Source: Chara braunii (Eukaryota > Streptophyta > Charophyceae > Charales > Characeae). Taken from it: 64,000 nucleotides of DNA. Below are positions 11,272-21,472 of this stretch, piece after piece. Positions within the stretch are counted from its first letter, which is position 1, and each line of letters opens with the position of its first letter. Where the stretch lies: positions 4,602,275-4,666,274 of the forward strand of contig BFEA01000021.1 of assembly GCA_003427395.1 (NCBI GenBank), given 5' to 3'. Below the pieces are notes generated by a model. The model made no database searches and was not told the DNA's origin. It saw only the letters and a list, made by a program, of their open reading frames with translations. The translations under genes and the position numbers were made by a program.

Positions 11272-11994
11272 GGCACGGTTCCACTAGCAACCGAGTAAGG
11301 TATATTGTCGCACGGCGACACCTGTGGGACGTCCGGGGGACATCCACCAGCCGTTGCTGCATCGAAATCCGAGGGTAGCAAAATAAAGATGTTTGTATAT
11401 TTAAAATTTGTGTTTTAATTTACTTTTTCTTGTTTTTTTTTTTTTGGTGAATAACAGGATGTGGGGAAAAGAAATACCAAGTCTGTTTTTGATTGGTGGT
11501 TGTCGGAAAGAAAAAAAAAAATCAAGTACTCTAAGTCGTTCGTATTGACCGTGCTTTCTTTTCCGGTCAATAGAAAGCCCCTCGAGTACTTCATTTCTTT
11601 CTCAAAATATAAGGACTTCACGCTTGAACATGGGAACCGTCACAGGAGGCAGTCCCGTCGGGCACACTAAGGGACTCCACTCCCTCTCTGTGGTACGTGA
11701 GACTCGGACTGCAATCGTCATGTAGCACTTGTCATAGGTGCACCCTCAGGCAATAAAGAAAGGTGGAAGAAGTGAATCTGGCTACGTTCTGCGAGGGATA
11801 CATTCATCCACTGTCCATTCTACTGTTCAAGAAGATGGCACAACCTTTTGCAGCACTTCCAAAGGTCGGGCTCGTCCCCACCTTGGGACTTGAGAAGTCA
11901 CCACTTTAATTTTCTTTTTTCTCTTTTCTTCGTTTTTCTGGAGTGTCGCAGGCGTCGCACTAGGCCATGACTCGTGTGCTAGTGGAACCGTGCC
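11272..11994. mobile_element. Putative 723-bp element with perfect 18-bp terminal inverted repeats
   Basis: GGCACGGTTCCACTAGCA at 11272-11289 is the exact reverse complement of 11977-11994. Both ends are flanked outside by a similar block (GTGCA(C/A)AGCTTCACGAATC at 11226 and 12003). CTGG lies directly to the left and, one base removed, to the right, so a short target duplication is possible but not clean. No transposase is present. Alternatively the pattern arose by inversion of a duplicated segment. Confidence 0.45.
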
Positions 11995-12232
11995 GCTGGA
12001 GAGTGCAAAGCTTCACGAATCAAGATCAGGCAGACTATTTTTTTTTTTTTCACTTTTTTGTAGAAGACATATTGTGGCGGGTAAGGGTCTGATCCCACCA
12101 CTACACTACAGCCCAGTTAGTGTACTTTTCAGATCCCACCAGTTTCCGACGTCGGCGTGACCGCCGAAATATTTTGCCTTACTTTCGTTTGGGTGTGTCG
12201 TGGCAGCACATCCACCAAGGAGGCAAACGTAG

Positions 12233-12246
12233 TCACTACAACTTTT
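12233..12246. repeat. Target-site duplication, 3' side of LINE B
   Basis: TCACTACAACTTTT lies directly before the poly(T) tract, which is the poly(A) tail of LINE B on the minus strand. The same 14 bases occur at 19334-19347, just beyond the LINE's 5' end. The last four T are shared with the tail, so the certain duplication is 10 bases plus up to 4. Confidence 0.85.
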
Positions 12247-12717
12247 TTTTTTTTTTTTTTTTTTTTGCTTCAAAAATCCATTATAAGGTCAAATCGAGGC
12301 CGGGGAAACCTCACAATTCAACCCGGAGTTATCCTGGCAGCATCAGCCACTTTAGCTTACGAGGGAGCGCTCGCCATGGCCGAGTAAAACTCTAGGAACA
12401 GGAGGCCAAACCTAGGCCGCTGTCCTGAAAAACTCAGCCTCCACCCAACAAACATAGTCACAGACCAACAAAACCAAACAACCCAAAAAACCATTAAAAA
12501 GCAACTGCAAACCAAAGAAAGGACAAAAACAAAGGAAAAACCTAAACCCAATCCACCTAGTCTCCTACACCTAAGATAGCACTACAACGTGCATAAACCC
12601 GCCTACTGTCGGCGGGTGGGTACTGGACCTTGACCAAGCAGCACTCCCACCACTTATCAGACCGACTGCCTTCCTCCTGCGGAATGAGAACCGAGTGCCC
12701 AGGTATGTACCACTCTT

Positions 12718-15700
12718 CTACTTGGCCCAAAACCAATCGTCCAATTTCATCTTTCCATCTTCAAGCTTAACTAGTGTTCCATCTAGGCCCCAGGTTTCGC
12801 CAAACCATTTGGTTGGTTTCCCCCGGGCCTTCCTCCTCCAGTCAGCCTGGATGGTCTGACGGAAAGAACATCGGAAGGTACTACGAATCTCTTTGTTTGT
12901 CATCTCCCTTTCGAGGAAAATCCGCAGATTTCGTTCCTTCCAAATCACCAGGCATCCAACGGCACGAGCAACCTGTGCTATATAGCCCCAGCCTTTTCGC
13001 AAGTCCAGGCGATCTGGAAGACCCCCTAATAAAACCCATTCCCTGTTCCATTCCAGTTCATTATTGGAGATTCACCTCCAATGATCCTGCCACCAATCCC
13101 AGATTCGCTTGGAAGCTGGGCAATCATACCATAAATGAGTCATAGATTCAAAAGCCCATTTACAGCAACAACATGTCATATCTATCCTCAGGCCTCTTTG
13201 AACCAAATTCACCGCAGGAGTAGCCATTAATGATAACAACCACAAGTTAGCAGCCAGCCTAGGATTTGGGGCTATATCCAGCTGAGTCCAACATTTCTTG
13301 AGAGCCCTCCGAATAAGATCCTCGTCACAGTCCAGCACCTGTAACCATCTTGCAGTGGCCACATCCAACGGGGAGTGAGTGCCTTCGCCTGCCTGGTAGC
13401 CTTGAGCTACTGTGTACTGATATAAAGGGCGGTCATCCCCTCCCTAATTTAGGGCCTTCTACCCCCACATCTTCAGGTCAAGACGCAAGTTCAAGATTGG
13501 CGTTCCCTGGGCCATCATCATCACAGCTTTCCCATACTCTCGTCTGTGCAAGGTAAGCAGATAACGAAGGATGGGACACATCCTCCAGCTGGGACAGAGA
13601 TCCCAAAGTATTCTGGTCCCTCCCTTCCCAGCATTCAAATGTCCTTTTCCCTGAGTACTCGAAACCCGACAACTTCCAAAAAGTTGATTGGCCCGCAAAA
13701 AGATCTACATACCAAGTACCAGGAGGGTCAACACCTTCTGGACTTAGTATATAAGTCCACTGTGCCGGGATAGCTGTGATTAATTCCCGTTAATCTTTCC
13801 TCCACAAACCAAACTGGGCCTAGCTTACTTCTAAGAGCCGAAGGAGATATCCATTGATTTTCAACATCATTCCATATATCTGCAATTCTGAGAACCCCTT
13901 TCTCAATCCAGCTTCTCCCAAAACTCTGTCGGGCGGAGTCCGCTGGAAACCAAGAACCATCAGCTTTACGAATACTTGGGTTCTCAAATAGTGGCTGCAA
14001 TAATACCTCAGTTTTTGTTGAGGGTTGTAGCCAAGAGTTTGGCTGTAAAGTCTTCCAAGCCTTTATCACAACTTTCCAGAACTCAGATTTGACAGCTCTG
14101 TTTTGGTAAGAGCGGAGCAGCATACATAGCCATACATCAGATGGCCTTTTCAGGTTCCATTTAAAAGCCAGTATGGTTTCAGCTAGAGCAACCCAGTGTT
14201 CGCCTTCCGGAGCACATATAGCCCGGATAATCCATCGAACTAACATAGCAGAACTCTTCCTTTGGGGGTCAATCAAACCCAGACCCCCCTCCAATTTTGG
14301 AAAGCACAACAGCTCCCACGCAACTTTGGAGAGAAAGCCCTCATCATCTCCTGCAAACGGTTTCCAAATAAATTTAGTTGTTCTTCTCCTAATTACAGAG
14401 CACAAACTCTTACTCAGGGATCTAACTACAACAACGGGCCAAAGGAGAGCAAAAAGCGCACTGTTTGTCACCAACACTCGGCCGTAAATGGATAGGTGAG
14501 GGGCTTTACCCCACGTGGAGATTCTCTGCATGGTACGTTAAAGTAGGATACCTTCCTGATCAACAGAGCATGACAAGAGGGAGACCTGAACACCCAAGAA
14601 CCGTTCAGAGGAATCTGCTTTGATTCGTTTCCTACCCCACTTCACCGCAGGAGTGAATTGATCCGGCAAAAAGAAGACTGATTTTGACCAGTTGACAGAA
14701 GCTTCTGAGAGCTTAGAGTATTCATCCAGGCATCCTTTAAGTGCATTCATGGACCTCTCTGTATTAGCCGAGATAGCAAACAGGTCATCGGCCAAACCCT
14801 TGACCTTACACTGAGAGATTCCTGTGTAGAGACCGGTGATCGACTGTTGTGCCCTAACATTGCACAGGAGGTTTTCCATCTGAAGGACAAATAACAGGGG
14901 AGTCAATGGACATCCCTGTCGTAAGGACTGCGTAAGTGAGAAAGACTCGGATTTGTAGCCATTAACCATTACCGCAGCGGTTGACATCGAGTAAAGGGAC
15001 CCAACCCATTTGCATAGATTAACACCAAAGCCCACATGTTTCAGGGTGGAGAGGACATACGTCCAATTCACCCTGTCGTACACTTTTTCTAGATCTAACA
15101 TTAAAACTGCAACGTCAGCTTTGGTGGATTCACGTATTCCAGTGCCTCAATAGCAGTCACGATGTTATCAAAGATCGACCGCCCTTGAACATAGGCGGCC
15201 TGATCTCTGTCAACCAAAGAGGGGAGGTAACGTCCCAAGCGACGAGCCAACACTTTGGCTCGTAGCTTGTAGGATACATTCGAAACAGAAATAGGGCGCC
15301 AATTTCTAACCTCAGACCTGTCCCTTTTCTTGTATAACAGGGAAATAATCCCATTGCGCATGCCTTTCGAAAGTTGTCCTCCTACAAGCATTTGGTTATA
15401 AATATCAATCAACTCATCTTTCACTTCGTCCCATATAACCAAATAAACTTCCACAGGAAGGCCATCATCCCCTGGCGCTTTGCCGTGTGCCATGGCCTGT
15501 AGGGCTTCCCATGCTTCCTCGGTAGTAACCGGTCGATCCATATCTAACCTACCTGGTACAGATAGTCTGGCCTTGTATTCAGACCAGTGAAAAGATTCCT
15601 CAGTAAGATCCTTATTGATCTCCTCATTTGGTCTTCTTGTTGTGAGGATATCACGATAATATAGAGCAGCGTAATCACACAGATTCCTCTGATCTCGTGC

Positions 15701-16909
15701 AACAGGCAAATCATGATCAAACGGATGAGATAGCTCTCCCATAATCTGAGTCAGTCTCTTTGGCAACAGTTTCTGAAACGAATCCCTAGTCATACAATCA
15801 TACACAGCAATCCCCTTAACTCTTAACCTCTCCATCCAAACATCTGATTGCTCTTGTTGGAATGCATCCCATGCGGCCATATGGCGTTCCCTAATAGGAC
15901 TCCAAACCAGGTTAGAAACAGGATGCAGACTCATCCGAAATTCAGCATATTCCACTTTCTTCTTTAAGGCCTCCTCCCGTTGGTTCCTATCTGCTGCTAA
16001 AATTCGGGAAAAGATACTGAGATGCTTGGAGAAAATACGAGAACCAGATTCCCACCAGGCCTCTTTGGATTCAAACAAATCTCTGTTCCTTTTCCAATCC
16101 ACCCAAAACCTGTGCATCCACTCGACTACTCCCGGATTTTTTAGCATTTGAGTGTTGACCCGGAAATACCCCGGGCCCCTATCCAATTTAAGCGCGTTGA
16201 GGGTGGCAACTACTGGCTTATGGTCCGAGATTGGATTCGAGGACTCAATAATATCTGCCATAGCATTCCAAACTGGTGGTGAAAACAGAAAGAAATCCAG
16301 CCTTCGTTGGATAGCACCACGGCCCTCTCGAATGTTCGATGTCCATGTGAAGCCAGGACTATTCGGATGGAGAAGGCAAAAAGGTTCAATAAGATCAAGG
16401 GCAGCCATAAGGTCAGTCAAGGCTTTAACGTCTCTGCCCTTTCTGATCCCTTCATGAGTATCCAGGGAAACATTCCAATCTCCTGACATAATCGTATTCT
16501 CACACTCAGGAAAGAACAGCGGAAGGTCGGAGGAAAAGGATTCCCTCTCAGCACAGCAGTTAGGGGCATACACAGAAGCAATAACCCATTCCCTTTCATC
16601 CATCCAGATCTTAATCCATGACCACCTTCCCCATAGATCAGCCCCAAAATCAACAATTTCTGCATTGAGGTTACGATGAATCAGAATAGCAACCCCCCCT
16701 TTAGACCCTCTCGCCGGAGACCATATTTGGGGACCATCCCACCAATTCCCCAATTCAAGGATCTTACTCTCGGATAACTTGGTTTCCTGAAGACGGATAA
16801 TATCAATCTTCTGATCATGGGCCCAACTGTTTAAGCGAACCTTTTTGTTCCTACCGTTGGCATCACCCAATCCGCGGATATTCCAAGTGGCAATCTTAAT
16901 TTTGCCCAT
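12718..16909 (-). pseudogene. LINE B ORF2: endonuclease, reverse transcriptase, C-terminal zinc finger
   Basis: The ATG at 16909 opens MGKIKIATWNIRG, the typical start of an APE endonuclease. Motifs follow in order: LQETK, SVYAPN, SGDWN, RRLDFFLFS and SDHKPV. RT motifs are LLYKKRDRSEVRNWRPIS, AYVQGRSIFDNI, then (after a -1 frame change near 15110-15145) LMLDLEKVYDRVNW, SLRQGCPLTPLLF and LADDLFAIS, so the catalytic ADD is intact. An in-frame TAA at 14538 follows RFLGVQVSLLS. The region after LSIYGRVLV continues to 13728. A further frame, interrupted by stops, carries a CX2CX7HX4C finger (CCCCKWAFESMTHLWYDCP, about 13180), the zf-RVT type seen in plant LINEs. The copy cannot encode one continuous protein. 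Confidence 0.88.
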
Positions 16910-16972
16910 CCCCTGGGAGAGCACCCGTCTGTTGGATTAGGGAAGGGTCTGATTGTTGAGGCCAAGCCTCAA

Positions 16973-18985
16973 TCAACGCATTCCGAAGAAAGGTTGAATC
17001 CAATTTTTTGTCCTTCTGAGGTCAGACAAAAATTCGGCCGTTAGGGAAGGGAGGACTTTGATCCTTCTGAGGTCAACTTTCCTAGCTTCGATGAGCCATG
17101 CAAGTGGGATTAATCTCAATCCCTCTCGTTCTAGCTGCTCTAATTGCCCAGGGAGAAAACTGGCGTCGAACAGCGGAGCGAAGAATTTCACCCGACTCCC
17201 GGCAGTCTCAACAATAAAACGAGGCATAGAGATTTCGGTGATAATACGAAGCAAGAAACGCCGTTGATACAAGTTACGTGCAAGAGATTCAGAGGCATGT
17301 GGCATGGGGGATTCCGGGCAAGAGAGATTAGAGAGGACTGGGTGACCGTCAGCTCCAGCCCACGCAATAACCCAACAAGACTACCTAACTTTCGTACAGA
17401 CAATCGGGAGGAGTCTCGTATCCACACTGGTCTGACCTCTAACGAGAGCGTCCATTCGAGAACGCGCTGACTTTCGCTTACCTGCAGATCCAGTGAGCGT
17501 GTGACAAACAGAACGAATAGAGCCCTCATTCGAGCTACCTGAGCCTTCCGCATGCAAAGTATCCACTCGAATCTCCACTCCATCTCCATCACTAAGACGT
17601 CGATGTTTCCCTGGTGATTCGCCTCTCACTCGGCTGGCCCCTTGAGCAGACGAAGCTGCCGGAGTCGAAGAATTACCGGCATCTCCTTGTGCTCTCGCAA
17701 CAGGCGTACTCAGCTGCCCGTATGGCCACGACGTGAATGCATGCAGGTTAGTAAACAGCGGGTTCGCACTGAAAAACTGGTCCAGAGTGGTTCCCTGTCG
17801 TTGCTGTAGGAATGGATGCTGCGGCAGGTTTTGAAGATACGCGGCCCAGGCCGCATTCGTGGCTGGGTTCATCAGACCCAACTCCCCCTGTTGCACATTC
17901 GCGTTGACCCCTGCAGCAGGCTGAGGACTAAAGATCAGGTTCGCTCTCAACATCGTAGCACCCTGATTACTGACGACGACGTTCTGGTTGCTGGCTGCAC
18001 CTTGAGGTTGCTGGGCTACCGCACCTGGATGACTGAGGGGGGCTTGGTATAGTGGTCGAGCAGCTCCTAACCCGGAGGTAGCCGAAGCCTGAGAATTATT
18101 GTTGACGACCAATCTGCCACCTCCTTGTGTTCTCCGACCAGGGCGTCTGCACGTTGCTTCTGTATGAAAGAACGTACGACAACGCCTGCACCAATCTGTA
18201 TTTGCGTCCGCCAATCTCACCTCCAGAGTATCTCCTTGGTGGGTCTGTATCAGCAGCTTGTCTTTCATATTATTCCTCTTATCTGGATCGATGTCGAAGC
18301 GCATATTAACCAACTTCGGATCCGACTCGTCCGCCTCCGGAGTGTGCACCTTGAAAATCCTTCCAACAGCTCTCTCCACATGGTTATACAAAAACACTTT
18401 CTCCTCCAACGGCACACTGACAGCCACTACCCAGAATATGTTCTCTTCAATTGTTCTTCGCCAGTCCCTGACTTCTCCCCTTGTCATCCTTGGTTTAAAG
18501 TCTGTTCGGTATGTAACGTCGCCCAAGTCGATGTAGTCCGTCTTCTTGTTCAGCATCCAGTCAGTGATGCTTTGTACTCTAGGGACATACGAGACCACAT
18601 TCGGGCTCTCCACCTTGATTCGGCCTCTCTTGAATTCAGCGCCGAAGGTATCATCTCAAATCCAGCCATCTTCGTACGCCCAAATAACGTCTTCTTTCAC
18701 CTTCTTAGGTAGAAACCTAGCACCATCCTTGAAGATGACAGTGACTGTCCTTGTCTTCAACCACTTAACCTTCACTTCGTCAATCTGATTGTTAAGAACA
18801 AACCTCACCTCCCTACCATCAACTTCCATGGACCCTCCATCAATCTCTGTAGGAAGGATACCTTCCTCGTAACAGGCGCGGACCATCTCCGAAATCAGTT
18901 CTTCCTCCAGACGGTAGTCATTCGGAACTTGTCCTCTTGCGTCCCCCTGTCCAGGAGGGGGGGCGGGAGGTGGTTCAACCTCCAT
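16973..18985 (-). pseudogene. LINE B ORF1: nucleic-acid-binding protein with two in-frame stops
   Basis: All of ORF1 lies in one frame from ATG 18985 (MEVEPPPAPP) to the stop at 16973, broken by TGA at 18656 and a stop at 17381. The N-terminal domain ends in WAYEDGWI. The next part has KRGRIKVESPNVVSYVPR, a WWx-type helical segment, then a CCHC knuckle (CX2CX4HX4C, WCRRCRTFFHTEATC), which is RNA-binding in this family. A long Gln/Ala-rich linker follows. The C-terminal domain (about 17410-17000) has RLLPIVCT, WAGADGHPVL, ESLARNLYQRRFLL and GLRLIPLAWL, matching the ORF1 ends of the other LINEs. ORF2 starts about 60 bases downstream, as in bicistronic L1 RNAs. Confidence 0.82.
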
Positions 18986-19333
18986 TGACCCAACTTGAAG
19001 AAGTTAATCAGAGCTGAGATAAGCACACAGGGTGATACGCTAGAACAGTCGTAGAGGTGAGATAGAACAATCGTTAAAAGCAAAAACATAGACCAAAGAA
19101 GGACGGAGGGGAAAGAGGGGGGGGACTCCGGGCGAATCTCTGACCGCTAACACCATCAACTATGGCGAAGCCATAGCTCTTCGTCAACACGAAGCACCAC
19201 GAGATGTTCACCACGGTTCAGGGTTCCACGGTGGAGCCTATGCCGCCGGTGAGGCCCGCCGAAAGGCCGGCAGCGCTAGAGCCGAGGGCGCAGCACCAGC
19301 GTTAGCGCTATTTCGCGAATCGGTGTCACCGAT

Positions 19334-19347
19334 TCACTACAACTTTT
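19334..19347. repeat. Target-site duplication, 5' side of LINE B
   Basis: TCACTACAACTTTT matches 12233-12246 exactly. It fixes the 5' end of the inserted LINE at 19333, leaving a 5' UTR of about 350 bases rich in CpG. Confidence 0.85.
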
Positions 19348-19638
19348 CCGTAGACGGTGAGGGCTTGACTTGACGGCAGTGAAAAAGAGGGAGCAAGTTT
19401 TTTAATGTTTTTTTTTCCTCCTTTGTCCACTTGCAGCATCAGGAATGTCCGAGGCCCAAACTGTTGTGGCGTTTCGTTTGACGGAGTCTGTAACAGCCCA
19501 TGGAAAACCGCCGCAGGTCCAAGAAAACCACCAAAGAAGTCACCCTTGAGGGATCCAGTTTCTCTTCTTTGTCGGCGCTGACATCTTCGTAGTCCTTTTT
19601 CGCATCTACAGTCGTGTAGTGGTGGGATCAGACCCTAA

Positions 19639-19758
19639 GGGCCTCCCCACACCACTCTCGAAATGTGAAAAAGACAAATGTGGCGGGTGCATCTGGCCAT
19701 GTTCTAGCAGGAAGTTCTTTCTCATTTTGCACATTTCCAGAGTGGTGTGGCGATACCC
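19639..19758. mobile_element. Harbinger-type MITE, 120 bp, TSD TAA
   Basis: The left end GGGCCTCCCCACACCACTCT and the right end (reverse complement GGGTATCGCCACACCACTCT) form about 30-bp inverted repeats. TAA lies immediately outside each end (19636-19638 and 19759-19761). The interior (ATCTGGCCATGTTCTAGCAG) recurs in related copies. Confidence 0.85.
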
Positions 19759-19849
19759 TAAGTGCAACCAGGCCTCCAGTTGGACACTATTCTCATTTTT
19801 CTCTGTCCACGCTGTGCATAAGAGGACACGCGTGGCGGATGGAGAGTAG

Positions 19850-19964
19850 GAGCATGGCCACACCACTCTCAAAATGTGCAAAATGAGAATGAACTTCCTG
19901 CTAGAACATGGCCAGATGCACTGGCCACATTTCTTTTTTTCACATTTCTAGAGTGGTGAGGCCC
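19850..19964. mobile_element. Harbinger-type MITE, 115 bp, TSD TAG
   Basis: Same family as 19639-19758 but with its interior in inverse orientation (CTGCTAGAACATGGCCAGAT). The right end CTAGAGTGGTGAGGCCC is well kept. The left end GAGCATGGCCACACC carries three substitutions against the consensus. TAG flanks both sides (19847-19849 and 19965-19967). Confidence 0.75.
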
Positions 19965-20024
19965 TAGTGCCCTCAGTAGGAATTGTGAGATCCTCCCCTC
20001 TTTCTTTATTTTATTTTGTTTCGG

Positions 20025-20083
20025 ATCTGATCAGAACAGATTTACTAGTACACTTCATCTTTAGCCAAACGGCAAAGAGAATT
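20025..20083 (-). pseudogene. Degenerate U2 snRNA-like fragment
   Basis: On the minus strand the sequence reads TTTGGCTAAAGATGAAGTGT, then an inserted CTAGT, then ATCTGTTCTGATCAG. This follows the first ~60 nt of plant U2 (TTTTGGCTAAGATCAAGTGT..., GTATCTGTTCTTATCAG). The branch-site-recognition GUAGUA is disrupted and the rest of U2 is absent, so it is not a working snRNA gene. It stops just before the TTG target site of the MITE at 20085. Confidence 0.5.
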
Positions 20084-20381
20084 GGGGCCTAGCCACACAG
20101 CCTTTTGAGACGTGCAAAAATGGATGGCCCATCTTCACCACACATGCTTTCGAAACAATTCCTGTTGTAAAAACCTTTGAAAAAACTTATTGAAAGCTGT
20201 CAGAGACGCACGTGAAGCAGTTTCAAAAAGGCAAGATCCTACCACCTGTCACCAAGTGTGTTTTTTTTTTCTTTTTTTTTTTTTGGGTTGGTGGTCTTTT
20301 GGAAAGGGGCTCTCGAGCCCGTCTATTAGCAAAGAAGTTAAAAAAAAAAAAAAAAAAAAAAAAAAGGGGCAATTACTACCA

Positions 20382-20511
20382 AGGCCTGGCTACACTACTC
20401 TCAACATGCACAAGAGAGGAAATTAATATCATGGTGGGGTGCATATTTCCATGTTCAAGGGGAAGATTCACACCATCCTTTTGCACGTGGCGAGAGTAGT
20501 GGACGGAGGCC
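20382..20511. mobile_element. MITE nested in the 20.1-21.2 kb composite (old insertion)
   Basis: The inverted ends GGCCTGGCTACACTACTCTC and GAGAGTAGTGGACGGAGGCC enclose the family interior (GTGCATATTTCCATGTTC, GAAGATTCACACC). The counterpart at 40947-41068 sits at the same position of the related composite. Flanking duplication is no longer clear. Confidence 0.7.
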
Positions 20512-20609
20512 GTAATGTGCATATCGAAAGCCCTGGCTGTTTCGAAAATCTGTGTGGCAGGCAAAGGGGGGGGCTTCTTCCAAAAGTACTCTTTTCGAAT
20601 TCCCTCTTA

Positions 20610-21007
20610 GGGCCTCGCCACACCACTATCGAATCGCGAGTTTTTTCGATAGGTGTCAGAAAAATTCGATAGTCCGGCATTCGATAGAACCCCCCCCTTT
20701 CGCCTGACAGCACTATCGAATCGGTAGGGTATCGAATGTTTTCCGTTCCGGGTCCGCTTTCGACTGTCCGTCGTTTGTGTGTGGTCCTGTCCTCTAGCGC
20801 GTGTGCGGGCGGTTTTTCGATAGTCCGGAATGTGGGCTATCGAAGAGAAGGCGATTGCAGGCGGACGTGCACATTTCGTTCGATAGGGGTATCGAATTCC
20901 CATGTCTGACACCTATAGAAAATTTTCGAAGCTGCATTTTTCGATAGGCTATGTGGCGATGCGAAACTATGTAAAACTCGTGTTTCGATAGTGGTGTGGC
21001 GAGGCCC
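20610..21007. mobile_element. 398-bp MITE rich in TTCGATAG, TSD TTA
   Basis: GGGCCTCGCCACACCACTAT at the left and its near-exact complement at the right form inverted repeats of about 38 bp. TTA flanks each end (20607-20609 and 21008-21010). The interior has many TTCGATAG/CTATCGAA subterminal copies, possible transposase-binding sites. It is inserted in the composite MITE. Confidence 0.88.
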
Positions 21008-21025
21008 TTACAAATTTCGGAAAAT

Positions 21026-21145
21026 GGGCCTCGCTGCACTACTCTCCACATGCAGAAAAGACAAAATATGGCGGTGCATCTTTCCGTGTTCTAGCAGAAG
21101 ATTCATTCTCGTTTTGCACCTTTGGAGAGTAGTGCGGCCAGGCCC
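21026..21145. mobile_element. 120-bp MITE, TSD AAT, nested
   Basis: GGGCCTCGCTGCACTACTCT and GGAGAGTAGTGCGGCCAGGC plus CC form inverted ends, with AAT outside both (21023-21025 and 21146-21148). It lies 18 bp from the 398-bp MITE inside the same composite. Confidence 0.85.
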
Positions 21146-21391
21146 AATGCCTTGTTTTTCGAAAGGCTGTGCAGGTAGCCCCCTTGGGCTACGGCATTCA
21201 TGTGAGGGACGCCCAGAGAGTGGCAGGCCACTTCCCGGTTTTATAACGTAAAATGACTTCTAAAAAAAAAAAAAAAAAAAAAAGAAGAGGCCAAGAGAAA
21301 TATAATTCCACAACAACAAAAAGAAGAGAAAAAATAGAGGAGAACACTCCACCCACCATCAACCAACAGCCTTGCATTCCCCAGAAAGGTA

Positions 21392-21472
21392 GGGCCTCGC
21401 CACACCACTCTCGAAACGAGAAAAAAAGACAAACGTGGCGGGGGCATCTGGCCATGTTTTCGGAAGTATTTC
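21392..21472. mobile_element. Truncated MITE, left half
   Basis: GGGCCTCGCCACACCACTCT opens a copy of the 120-bp family, with interior CATCTGGCCATGTTTTCGG, but no right terminus follows. The copy was truncated or deleted. Confidence 0.65.

Larger units (their letters stand above)
12243..19333 (-). mobile_element. LINE B: full-length L1-like retrotransposon with tail and TSD
   Basis: The element reads on the minus strand from about 19333 (GC-rich 5' UTR) through ORF1 (18985-16973) and ORF2 (16909-12718) to a roughly 450-bp 3' UTR and a 24-base poly(A), seen as T12243-12266. A 14-bp target-site duplication borders it. That structure is diagnostic of target-primed reverse transcription of a nearly full-length 7.1-kb copy. 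The coding sequence is only lightly damaged: two in-frame stops in ORF1, then one frameshift, stops and a late frame change in ORF2. It is the youngest-looking LINE in the window. A related 3' end occurs at 22778-22925. Confidence 0.93.
20085..21183. mobile_element. Composite MITE holding three nested MITEs, TSD TTG
   Basis: The outer ends are GGGCCTAGCCACACAGCCTT and GAAAGGCTGTGCAGGTAGCC plus CCC, with TTG outside both (20082-20084 and 21184-21186). Removing the inserts at 20610-21007 and 21026-21145 with one TSD each restores a sequence collinear with the related element at 40692-41205 (ATTTCGGAAAATGCC next to GAAAGGCTGTG). That relative also carries the first nested MITE (here 20382-20511), so that insertion predates the split of the two copies. 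Confidence 0.8.
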
